Assembly: GCA_045580145.1 (NCBI GenBank)
Contig: JAZNNI010000076.1
Coordinates: forward strand, 14,281-78,280
Direction: 5' to 3'
DNA: 64,000 bases
Origin: UBA1738 sp045580145
GTDB lineage: Bacteria > Bacillota > Clostridia > UBA1381
The notes beneath the pieces are model-generated. The model was not told where the DNA came from. It made no database searches and saw nothing but the letters and a program-made list of their open reading frames with translations. Below, in pieces: positions 44,766-52,246 of the stretch (the stretch's first letter is position 1; every line of letters begins with the position of its first letter). Position numbers and translations under genes: made by a program.

Positions 44766-45515
44766 TTACTTCGCCTCCCCACTACTTCTATCCTTATAAA
44801 CTCCCAAAGGATAGTATGGAATCATATTATCATCAACCCACTTAAGTGCGGCAGATGGTGTCATACCCCAGTTAGTAGGACAGGTTGAAACAACTTCGAC
44901 CAAAGAGAATCCCTTTCCGTTAATCTGGTTTTCAAAAGCTTTTTTTATTGCAGCCTTTGCTTTTTTGATATTCTTAACATTGTTTACTGCAACTCTCTCT
45001 AAATATTCAGGGCCTTCGAGCTGAGAAAGCATTTCACATACCTTTACAGGGAAACCACAATGGTTTGTATCTCTTCCGTAAGGAGATGTTTGTGTTACCT
45101 GACCAGGAAGTGAAGTTGGAGCCATCTGACCGCCTGTCATACCATAAATTGCGTTATTAACGAAAATTACTGTAATATTTTCATTACGTGTAGCAGCGTG
45201 GACAGTTTCAGCAGTACCTATTGATGCAAGGTCTCCATCGCCCTGATAGGTAAATACAATATTTGAAGGCTCTGCTCTTTTAATACCTGTTGCAACAGCA
45301 GGAGCACGGCCGTGAGCAGCTTCTACCATATCGCAAGCAAAATAATCATATGCCATAACGGCACAGCCAACCGGTGCAACACCAATTGTTTTGCCTTCAA
45401 TTCCCAATTCATCTATTGCTTCTGCAACCAAACGGTGAATAATACCGTGTGTGCAACCCGGACAATAGTGCAAAGGAGCATCTGTCAGTGATTTTGGTTT
45501 ATCAAATACTATCAT
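44766..45515 (-). CDS. 2-oxoacid:ferredoxin oxidoreductase, beta (TPP-binding) subunit
   Basis: A 249-residue thiamine-pyrophosphate subunit. HYCPGCTHGIIHRLVAEAID is at the N-terminus. The TPP/Mg motif is YQGDGDLASIGTAETVHAA with FVNNAIYGMTGGQ about 30 residues on, then the TSPYGRDTNHCG loop. It catalyses CoA-dependent oxidative decarboxylation of a 2-oxoacid or its reductive reverse, exchanging electrons with ferredoxin. ATG 45515 shares a base with the alpha stop, so translation is coupled. Substrate specificity (2-oxoglutarate versus branched-chain) cannot be read directly from this subunit. Confidence 0.93.
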   Translation of the reverse strand: MIVFDKPKSLTDAPLHYCPGCTHGIIHRLVAEAIDELGIEGKTIGVAPVGCAVMAYDYFACDMVEAAHGRAPAVATGIKRAEPSNIVFTYQGDGDLASIGTAETVHAATRNENITVIFVNNAIYGMTGGQMAPTSLPGQVTQTSPYGRDTNHCGFPVKVCEMLSQLEGPEYLERVAVNNVKNIKKAKAAIKKAFENQINGKGFSLVEVVSTCPTNWGMTPSAALKWVDDNMIPYYPLGVYKDRSSGEAK

Positions 45516-46579
45516 TAGTTATTACCTCCATTTGCTTCTTGAATTTTAGCGAGTACTTCTTCCGGCGAAGGAATCATACCACCAACTCTGTTGCATAGCT
45601 CAACAGGCTTTTTACATCTAATTGCAAGCTCAATATCTTCAACCATCTGTCCCATTGAAAGCTCAACAGAAATAAATTTATTAACTTTATCTGCCGCTGC
45701 TAAAAGTGGCTTTTTAGGGAATGGCCAAAGTGTGATAGGTCTTATCATACCAACCTTTATTCCCTGTTTTCTTGCTTCAACAATAGCATTCTGAGAAACT
45801 CTTGCAGCAATTCCGAATGCAACAACACAAATTTCTGCATCGTCCATCATAAATTCTTCATACATTGCTTCGTTTTCTTCAATCTGCTTATACTTTTCAT
45901 AACGAATAAAGTTGTATTTTTCAAGTTCATCAGGCTTTAAGAAAAGCGAGTTGATTATATTATGCTTTCTTTCACAGTTTGTACCTGTTACAGCCCAATC
46001 CTTTTCATAAGTCGCAATTTCTGCATCTTCCTTGATTTCAACAGGCTCCATCATCTGTCCCATTGTACCGTCTGCCAAAATCATCGATGTCATTCTGTAC
46101 TTATCTGCAAGGTCGAACCCTTTTATAGTAAGGTCAGCCATTTCCTGAACTGAAGACGGTGCTAAAACAATCATTCTGAAGTCCCCGTGACCGCCTGCTT
46201 TTGTAGCCTGGAAATAGTCAGACTGCGATGGCTGGATTCCGCCAAGACCTGGGCCGCCGCGCTGTACGTTTACAACGAGTGCAGGCAAGTCTGCACCTGC
46301 AAGGTATGACAGACCTTCACTCTTTAGCGCTATTCCAGGGCTTGATGAGGATGTCATAACTCTCTTTCCTGCACCTGCCACTCCATAAACCATATTAATT
46401 GCAGCGATTTCGCTTTCTGCCTGAAGGAATGTACCACCGATTTTTGGCATTCTCTTTGCCATATAAGCCGCAATTTCTGTCTGAGGAGTTATAGGATATC
46501 CGAAGTAATGACGGCAGCCTGCTTTAATTGCAGCCTCCGCTATTGCTTCATTACCTTTCATTAAAACTTTATCAGCCAT
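45515..46579 (-). CDS. 2-oxoacid:ferredoxin oxidoreductase, alpha subunit
   Basis: 354 residues. The pyrimidine-binding motif is FGYPITPQTEIAAYMAKRMP near residue 22, then FLQAESEIAAINMVYGVAGA, MTSSSSPGIALKSEGLSYLA and NVQRGGPGLGGIQPSQSDYF, all hallmarks of Kor/Vor alpha. The C-terminal domain has RPITLWPFPKKPLL and SVELSMGQMVEDIELA. It pairs with beta, gamma and the ferredoxin subunit in the order delta-alpha-beta-gamma. The start has AGGTAGGGG about 8 bases upstream. Confidence 0.93.
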   Translation of the reverse strand: MADKVLMKGNEAIAEAAIKAGCRHYFGYPITPQTEIAAYMAKRMPKIGGTFLQAESEIAAINMVYGVAGAGKRVMTSSSSPGIALKSEGLSYLAGADLPALVVNVQRGGPGLGGIQPSQSDYFQATKAGGHGDFRMIVLAPSSVQEMADLTIKGFDLADKYRMTSMILADGTMGQMMEPVEIKEDAEIATYEKDWAVTGTNCERKHNIINSLFLKPDELEKYNFIRYEKYKQIEENEAMYEEFMMDDAEICVVAFGIAARVSQNAIVEARKQGIKVGMIRPITLWPFPKKPLLAAADKVNKFISVELSMGQMVEDIELAIRCKKPVELCNRVGGMIPSPEEVLAKIQEANGGNN

Positions 46580-46589
46580 TTTTATTCCC

Positions 46590-46796
46590 CTACCTTTCTA
46601 CTGTAATAATGCAATCAGGACACATTGTCGCACAGAATGCACATCCAATACATTCATCCTGATTAATTATCTCAACAGGAGAATGTCCTTTTTGATTGAT
46701 TTTGTCCTTTGATAAAGTAAGGATTTTTTTAGGACACGCTTCAACGCATAGTCCACAACCCTTACAAAGGTCTGTTTTAAAGGTTAATTTTGCCAT
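46590..46796 (-). CDS. 2-oxoacid:ferredoxin oxidoreductase, delta (2[4Fe-4S] ferredoxin) subunit
   Basis: A 68-residue ferredoxin with two cluster motifs, CKGCGLCVEACPKK (residues 11-24) and CIGCAFCATMCPDC (about 49-62). It carries electrons between the TPP site and free ferredoxin. It lies 10 bases before the alpha gene and 13 bases after the P-loop ATPase gene, with GGAG upstream of the ATG. A four-subunit organisation with a separate delta is typical of Kor and Vor. Confidence 0.93.
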   Translation of the reverse strand: MAKLTFKTDLCKGCGLCVEACPKKILTLSKDKINQKGHSPVEIINQDECIGCAFCATMCPDCIITVER

Positions 46797-46809
46797 AAGT
46801 ATCGCTCCT

Positions 46810-47475
46810 TTACTTAATTTTGTAATACTTGTCCTGTAGCTCTATCAAAAAAGCATCGGGACACTTTTCTTTAATTATATCATAGATTGACTCTATTGCT
46901 GTTGTCATAAAGACAGGCAATCCAGAAATCTCTGAAAGCTTATTTATATATTCCAAGGATGATAACACGTCCTCTGCTGTTGTTTCTTCTCCAAGATTTG
47001 AATTGTTTACAATAGCAGTAAATGGAATATGAGATGCAGCTTCAATTTCTTTCATAATCTCGAGTGCATCTTCAGGAGTTTTTGTAAGCGGTCTATAGCA
47101 GTTTGCCACAAAAAGCATATCATAGTTATTCTCGGCTACTATATCCTCCGTATATCTTCCCAGCGCAACTGCTCCTCTATCGTCGCCGCCGACATCAATA
47201 ACAAGATGATGCTCCTTATTACTTATAGATGTATATATCTCTTTTGGAAGCGCTGGCGCATCGAGATTCGTATTCGCATATGCGGAAGATATAACTTCTA
47301 TTCCCAATTTATTGAGTTCGTTTTCACTATCCTTTGTACGAAAATACGGGTTAACAATATCAAGGTCAATTATTTGTACCGAATTGCCTTGTTTTTTTAT
47401 ATGCTTTGCCCAGTTTACTGCAATATTTGTCTTACCACTCCCATAATGCCCTGCAAACAAGGTAATACGTTTCAT
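46810..47475 (-). CDS. P-loop ATPase of the CobQ/MinD/ParA-like class within the oxidoreductase operon
   Basis: A 221-residue cytoplasmic nucleotide-binding protein. Walker A is LFAGHYGSGKTNIAVNWAKH (residues 6-25), the switch-like block is IDLDIVNPYFRTKDSE (37-52), and Walker B is HHLVIDVGGDDRGAVALGRY. The Walker A lacks the KGG start of deviant ParA/NifH loops. It is tightly packed between the acyl-CoA synthetase gene (9 bases) and the ferredoxin subunit (13 bases). A role in cofactor or cluster maturation, or in regulating the enzyme, is possible but undetermined. Confidence 0.75.
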   Translation of the reverse strand: MKRITLFAGHYGSGKTNIAVNWAKHIKKQGNSVQIIDLDIVNPYFRTKDSENELNKLGIEVISSAYANTNLDAPALPKEIYTSISNKEHHLVIDVGGDDRGAVALGRYTEDIVAENNYDMLFVANCYRPLTKTPEDALEIMKEIEAASHIPFTAIVNNSNLGEETTAEDVLSSLEYINKLSEISGLPVFMTTAIESIYDIIKEKCPDAFLIELQDKYYKIK

Positions 47476-47484
47476 AAATTCTCC

Positions 47485-49776
47485 TTAAAGCTTTGCTCTT
47501 ATAATTTTACCGCTTGTGGTCTTAGGAAGTTCATCCCGAAATACAACAATTCGCGGATATTTATAAGGCGCAGTGTGTTCCTTTACATATGTCTGAATTT
47601 CTTTTTTGAGTTCTTCGCTTGGAGTTGTACCCTTGGTTAAAACAATACTTGCTTTTACAACCTGACCTCTTACCTCATCAGGCTCTGCAGATACTCCGCA
47701 TTCCAAAACATAAGGAAGTTCCATAATAACGTTTTCGATTTCAAAAGGTCCAATGCGGTAGCCAGATGATTTGATAACGTCATCAATTCTACCTACATAC
47801 CAGAAGAAACCATCTTCGTCACGGGTTGCAACGTCGCCTGTATGATAAAGTCCGTCGTGCCAAGATTCATTTGTCTTTTCCTCGTCAAGATAATACTCTC
47901 TGAAAAGACCACACGGAACTCTCTCTGAAGTTCTTATAACAATTTCTCCACTCTTACCAATGCCGACACTATTTCCGTCAGGGTCAACGAGGTCAACGTC
48001 ATATCCAGGAACAGGCTTACCCATAGAACCTATTTTATGAGTTCCACCAAATAGATTACCTATTAACAAGGTCGTCTCAGACTGACCGAAGCCTTCTATA
48101 ATCTGAAGCCCTGTAAGGCGCTTAAACTGGTTAAATACCTCTGGATTTAGTGCCTCACCTGCTGTTGTTGCGTGCTCTATTGTAGACATATCATATTTTG
48201 TTAGGTCTTCTTTTATGAGCATACGATACATTGTAGGCGGTGCACAGAAGGTTGTTATATTGTATTCTTTAAACAGAGGTAAAATATCGGCTGCATTAAA
48301 TCTATCAAAATCATATACAAAGGTCGCTGCTTCACATAACCATTGTCCGTAAAGCTTACCCCACGATGATTTTGCCCAGCCGGTATCTGAAATTGTAAAA
48401 TGAAGTCCATCCGGATTTACGCAGTGCCAGTAGTTTGCAGTCACAAAATGTCCTAAAGGATATTTGTAGCTATGTGCGGCAATTTTAGGATAGCCGGTTG
48501 TTCCTGAAGTGAAGAACATAAGCATTAAATCATTTCCGCACGGAGCTTCCTCAGTTCTTTCGAAGTTATCGCTAAAGAGCTGGTATTCCTCGTTAAAATT
48601 ATGCCAACCGTCACGTGTTTCTCCTACGATAACCTTAGTTTCAAGAGTTGGCGAATCTTTAGCCGCAAGCTCTACCTGATTTGCAACTTCCCCATCAGAA
48701 GTGGCAATTATTGCTTTTATTCCTGCTGCATTAAATCTGTATGAGAAGTCATGCTCCTGAAGTTGATTTGTCGCAGGAATTGCTATTGCTCCTATTTTAT
48801 GAAGAGCAAGAATTGAGAACCAGAACTGGTAATGTCTTTTTAAAACAAGCATTACTCTGTCACCCTTTTTAATACCAAGTGAAGTAAAGTAATTTGCCGT
48901 CTTGTTTGACTCTCTCTTTATATCATCAAATGTAAATCGACGTACAGTTTTATTTACGTCAAGATGAAGCATTGCGAGCTTGTCAGGACGTTTTTCAGCG
49001 AGTGCATCAACAACATCATACGCAAAGTTGAATTTATCCTCATTTTCAAAAGTGAGTGAAAGGAGTGCGCCCCTTTCGTCCTCCTTTGGATGAATGAAGT
49101 TATGATAAATTCTTCTGTATGGACGCGGTGTTTTGCTATCCTTTGGATTTGCAATCTCAGGTGACTGTCTCTCTTCCTCTTTTGTTCCGTCGGCAGAAAG
49201 GACAAATGTGTAAAATTCACAGTTTTCGCCGCCGACAGCAATCATACCATGAGGAGTTGAACTATCATAGTAAATCGAATCGCCTGCGTGCAGAATTTCC
49301 TTGTGTGAACCAATTTGAATCTTTAGACTTCCGCTTATTACAATATCACATTCCTGACCCTTATGGGTAGTAAGTTCAATATCGCGATGCTCTGCGGATT
49401 CATCGTAAATGGCATTTACGTAAAGTGGCTCTGCAACACGCCTTCTGAAATCTGGAGCAAGGTTGTAATAAATCATACCATGTGCCTGTTCGATTTTCTG
49501 CCCCTGACCTTTTCTTGTAACAGTATAGGATTTTAGAGTCGGGCTTGTTCCCTCAACAATGTCTGTCACATCGACATTAAAAGCCAATGCGCATCTGTAA
49601 ATAAACGCAAAGCTAAGGTCATGCTGTCCATTTTCGCAGGCGATGTATTCTTCCTCAGAAACATCGGTAAGCTTTGCCATAGTAACAACAGACATACCCT
49701 CAATTTCTCTTAATTCCTTAATTCTCGTTGCCATTTCCTTGATTTTTAAATCAAGACCGGTAATTTGATTTTCCAT
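47485..49776 (-). CDS. HTH-cupin-acyl-CoA synthetase fusion (MACS-like)
   Basis: 763 residues with three parts. (1) An XRE-type helix-turn-helix, about 10-75 (IKELREIEGMSVVTMAKLTD, YIACENGQHDLSFAFIYRC). (2) A cupin, about 110-200 (LTTHKGQECDIVISGSLKIQ, LHAGDSIYYDSSTPHGM). (3) An AMP-forming ligase: ATP loop FFTSGTTGYPKIAAHS, ISDTGWAKSSWGKLYGQW, IEGFGQSETT, YHTGDVATRDEDGFFWYVGR, then the hinge and catalytic lysine PKTTSGKIIRAKL. The SDTGWAKSSWGKLYGQW block is typical of medium-chain/branched acyl-CoA synthetases (ACSM/MACS), which include a methanogen enzyme favouring 2-methylbutyrate. First gene after the T-box leader; GAGGTG precedes the ATG. It may sense a ligand through the cupin, but DNA binding is unproven. 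Confidence 0.88.
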   Translation of the reverse strand: MENQITGLDLKIKEMATRIKELREIEGMSVVTMAKLTDVSEEEYIACENGQHDLSFAFIYRCALAFNVDVTDIVEGTSPTLKSYTVTRKGQGQKIEQAHGMIYYNLAPDFRRRVAEPLYVNAIYDESAEHRDIELTTHKGQECDIVISGSLKIQIGSHKEILHAGDSIYYDSSTPHGMIAVGGENCEFYTFVLSADGTKEEERQSPEIANPKDSKTPRPYRRIYHNFIHPKEDERGALLSLTFENEDKFNFAYDVVDALAEKRPDKLAMLHLDVNKTVRRFTFDDIKRESNKTANYFTSLGIKKGDRVMLVLKRHYQFWFSILALHKIGAIAIPATNQLQEHDFSYRFNAAGIKAIIATSDGEVANQVELAAKDSPTLETKVIVGETRDGWHNFNEEYQLFSDNFERTEEAPCGNDLMLMFFTSGTTGYPKIAAHSYKYPLGHFVTANYWHCVNPDGLHFTISDTGWAKSSWGKLYGQWLCEAATFVYDFDRFNAADILPLFKEYNITTFCAPPTMYRMLIKEDLTKYDMSTIEHATTAGEALNPEVFNQFKRLTGLQIIEGFGQSETTLLIGNLFGGTHKIGSMGKPVPGYDVDLVDPDGNSVGIGKSGEIVIRTSERVPCGLFREYYLDEEKTNESWHDGLYHTGDVATRDEDGFFWYVGRIDDVIKSSGYRIGPFEIENVIMELPYVLECGVSAEPDEVRGQVVKASIVLTKGTTPSEELKKEIQTYVKEHTAPYKYPRIVVFRDELPKTTSGKIIRAKL

Positions 49777-50098
49777 ATAAACACCTCGTATACTTGATGG
49801 GGCATATAAAAAGCTCGCCCCAAAGACATAATTAAATCTTTGAGACGAGCAATAATTCTAAGAATTATAACCCGCGGTACCACTCAAATTGCGCATATGC
49901 GCCACCTTCAGACTCTAACAAGTCCTATGCACTAACGTAGCCTGCACGGGAAGGTTCTACTTGCTTTTTGCTTTCTTCCTTCCGGCTCGGGAGCTACAAG
50001 CGTATCTTGTAAAACCTTTTGACTCGCACCACCCGTCAATTCTCTCCAAAGATTTATTACAAATGCCCTCTCCTTCAATGCCTTTGTATTAAGCTTAC
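49777..50098 (-). ncRNA. T-box riboswitch upstream of the acyl-CoA synthetase/2-oxoacid oxidoreductase operon
   Basis: Read on the minus strand. T-box element GAGTGGTACCGCGG (49885-49872), with UGGU matching a tRNA with A73. Stem III is the palindrome GCGCATATGCGC (49891-49902). The terminator is GCTCGTCTCAAAGA (49850-49837)/TCTTTGGGGCGAGC (49826-49813) plus TTTTT. Stem I has a distal hairpin TTGAC/GTCAA around GGGTGGTGCGA. Aligned on the conserved GAG, the specifier is GTA (49997-49995, Val); CTT (Leu) is directly 5' of it and ATA (Ile) lies slightly further 5'. Confidence 0.9.
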
Positions 50099-50104
50099 TC
50101 GCTT

Positions 50105-50133
50105 ATTATATCACAATAAAGGCCTTATGTCAA
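50105..50133 (-). promoter_or_regulatory. Consensus sigma-A promoter of the T-box operon
   Basis: Minus strand: TTGACA (50128-50133), exactly 17 bases, TATAAT (50105-50110). A perfect consensus promoter, consistent with control being exerted downstream by the T-box. Confidence 0.92.
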
Positions 50134-50231
50134 TATATTTTTTGAACTTTTCTCACATTAAGGCTCATTTATTTGAATTTTGTAGAATATCGTCTATAAG
50201 TTAGAATATAAGCTTCAATTTACGTATAAAA

Positions 50232-51032
50232 TTATTCAAACAAACCGCTTGATACTTCTGCTGTTGCACAAATTGTAACATCTTTGCTGAATTTTAGCAA
50301 GCTTGCAGGAACCTGTGGTTGAATCTTATCAAAAAGAACGTGCTTTACAATTCCGTGCTGCCAAGGTCTGTTCAAGGCAATATATATTTTTCTTGATGCT
50401 AATATTTGCTTCATTCCAATCGTTATACACCATTCAGGCATTCCCCGAAGGTCGCCTCGCTGATAACCGTAAGCATTGATTGTTTTTGTTTCTCTTGTAA
50501 TTGGCAAAACTCTTGTGCCGAGGTTTGCAAACTCCTCTGCTGTAATCGGGTCGTTTTCTTCTGCCGCCTCATTAAAAGCAATGTGACCATTTATTCCAAG
50601 ACCACCAAGGCAAAGGTCAACCCCTCCCAGCTTTTCAATAAGCTCGTCAAATTCTTTTTCCTTGCCCGGCTGTGGGAAATGACGTTGACTCTCTGGCATT
50701 ACAAGTTCCGGCTTCACTCTTTTATAGAATTCAGTTTCCATTCTGTAATGAAAGCTCATAGGATGATTATAATCAATCGGATTTTCCGGAGTCATCATAT
50801 ATTCATCCATATTGAAGAAATGTACTCTTTTTAAAGAGACATTAAGCTGGTTAACCAAACGTGCAAATATTGGATACTGGTCTGTTGGTCCAACAGGAAC
50901 AATCATAACGGTATCTTTGTCGGCAGCATTGTTTTTCATTACTTCTTCAAGCATCACAAGTGCCATATCAAAGTATACATCCCATTCCTTATCAACCGTT
51001 TTAAAAATTATATTTTCAACTTTTTTATCCAT
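50232..51032 (-). CDS. nagB: Glucosamine-6-phosphate deaminase family protein (NagB-like)
   Basis: A 266-residue sugar-phosphate isomerase-fold enzyme. The pattern is IVPVGPTDQYPIFARLV, HFFNMDEYMMTPEN and the family core VDLCLGGLGINGHIAFNEAA, then TIGMKQILASRKIYIALN. NagB converts glucosamine-6-phosphate to fructose-6-phosphate and ammonia. The sequence is somewhat divergent from classical NagB (PVGPTDQYP in place of the usual TGSTP-type loop), so a related amino-sugar-phosphate isomerase is possible. It is the last gene of the amino-sugar operon, 11 bases after the epimerase gene, next to nagA in the pathway. Confidence 0.82.
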   Translation of the reverse strand: MDKKVENIIFKTVDKEWDVYFDMALVMLEEVMKNNAADKDTVMIVPVGPTDQYPIFARLVNQLNVSLKRVHFFNMDEYMMTPENPIDYNHPMSFHYRMETEFYKRVKPELVMPESQRHFPQPGKEKEFDELIEKLGGVDLCLGGLGINGHIAFNEAAEENDPITAEEFANLGTRVLPITRETKTINAYGYQRGDLRGMPEWCITIGMKQILASRKIYIALNRPWQHGIVKHVLFDKIQPQVPASLLKFSKDVTICATAEVSSGLFE

Positions 51033-51043
51033 ATGTTTTCCTC

Positions 51044-52237
51044 CTAAAATCCTATCGGCTTATCATTTTTAAGTTCTTCAAACAGCTGCGAAAGCACCAT
51101 AAATGCACGAACATTGTGGAAAGGTCCCTTCCAGTCGCTACCCTTAATCTGTGAAATAGGTGTTCCATCACGGTGAAGGTGTCCATACCATTCAGGATGA
51201 CCCGGGTCAGCATAGTGCTTGCACACATAATCAAATATTTTTTCAAACCATACAAGATATTTTTCGTCCTTTGTGTACCAATAAGAGTATGTAAGAGCAA
51301 TCATTGCCTCACAATGTACCCAAAATAGCTTCATATCCCATTCATTGCTTATAACCGGCATATCGGCTACGTCCATAAAATAGAAGATTCCGCCCATCTC
51401 ATCGTCCCAGCCGCGCTCTAATGACCATTCGGTTACTTTTATTGATGTTTCCATCAGTTCCTTGTCCTTTTTAAGAACTGCCTCCTTCATCATAAACCAA
51501 GCGGTTTCCATACTATGTCCCGGATTTATAAATCTTCCCTCAGGAGTATCCAAAAATTCACCATTTTCATCAAGTGTTTCAAAAAGTGCCTTTTTGTCAG
51601 GTTTGATAAATTCATTGACAATCTTACCGATACATTCATTTACCATCTGCTCGTATTTAGGATTATCATCAATTTCGCGCATACACTGTGACACGTTCAT
51701 CATAATCATAACGATACTGTGTCCTTTTCTGCGTCTTGTTTCAGGGTTTATTTTTGCAGGGAAATATCCTGGTGTTGTGTAATATTTGAGCATCAAATCA
51801 TAAAGCTCAACAGCACGTTTTTTAACTTCTTCGTCGCCTGTTGCCTTGTAATATTCAACATATCCCATAACTGCGAAGGCTTCTGAAAAATAATATCTTC
51901 TTTCAACAAGCGGCTTTCCGTCACGTGTAACCCTAAAATACATATGTTTATTCTCAGCGAAGCAATATTTGTTTATGAAATCATAACCTGATTTTGCAGC
52001 ATCAAGCCATTCCTTTTTTTGTCCAAATTCATTATATAGCTTTGAGAACATCCACAAGCTTCTTCCCTGCTGCCATACCGACTTATCTTCGTAAAACAGA
52101 TTTCCATCTCTGTCAAAACCACACAAAAATCCGCCATATTTTTTATCAACAGATCTTTCTTCCCAGAATGATACAAAATCATTCATCAAAATATCATTGA
52201 TTTTTTTATAATAGCTTTCAAAAAAATCCTTTTTCAT
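51044..52237 (-). CDS. AGE-family N-acylglucosamine 2-epimerase
   Basis: A 397-residue (alpha/alpha)6-barrel enzyme. The conserved blocks are KYGGFLCGFDRDGNLFYEDK and WQQGRSLWMFSKLYNEFG, then RFINPGHSMETAWFMM (catalytic His region), RGWDDEMGGIFYFMD, WVHCEAMIALTYSYW (second His) and KGPFHNVRAFM. The family interconverts GlcNAc and ManNAc or epimerises glucose-type sugars at C2. In an operon with nagA and a nagB-like gene, N-acetylmannosamine or GlcNAc is the likely substrate. It lies 9 bases after nagA. Confidence 0.9.
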   Translation of the reverse strand: MKKDFFESYYKKINDILMNDFVSFWEERSVDKKYGGFLCGFDRDGNLFYEDKSVWQQGRSLWMFSKLYNEFGQKKEWLDAAKSGYDFINKYCFAENKHMYFRVTRDGKPLVERRYYFSEAFAVMGYVEYYKATGDEEVKKRAVELYDLMLKYYTTPGYFPAKINPETRRRKGHSIVMIMMNVSQCMREIDDNPKYEQMVNECIGKIVNEFIKPDKKALFETLDENGEFLDTPEGRFINPGHSMETAWFMMKEAVLKKDKELMETSIKVTEWSLERGWDDEMGGIFYFMDVADMPVISNEWDMKLFWVHCEAMIALTYSYWYTKDEKYLVWFEKIFDYVCKHYADPGHPEWYGHLHRDGTPISQIKGSDWKGPFHNVRAFMVLSQLFEELKNDKPIGF

Positions 52238-52246
52238 ATAAATCTC

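Noticed and set aside
47029..47640. 203-codon open frame on the + strand
   Set aside because: It lies antisense to the P-loop ATPase and acyl-CoA synthetase genes, is rich in Ile/Tyr/Phe/Cys without any domain, and has no ribosome site. It is a shadow frame.
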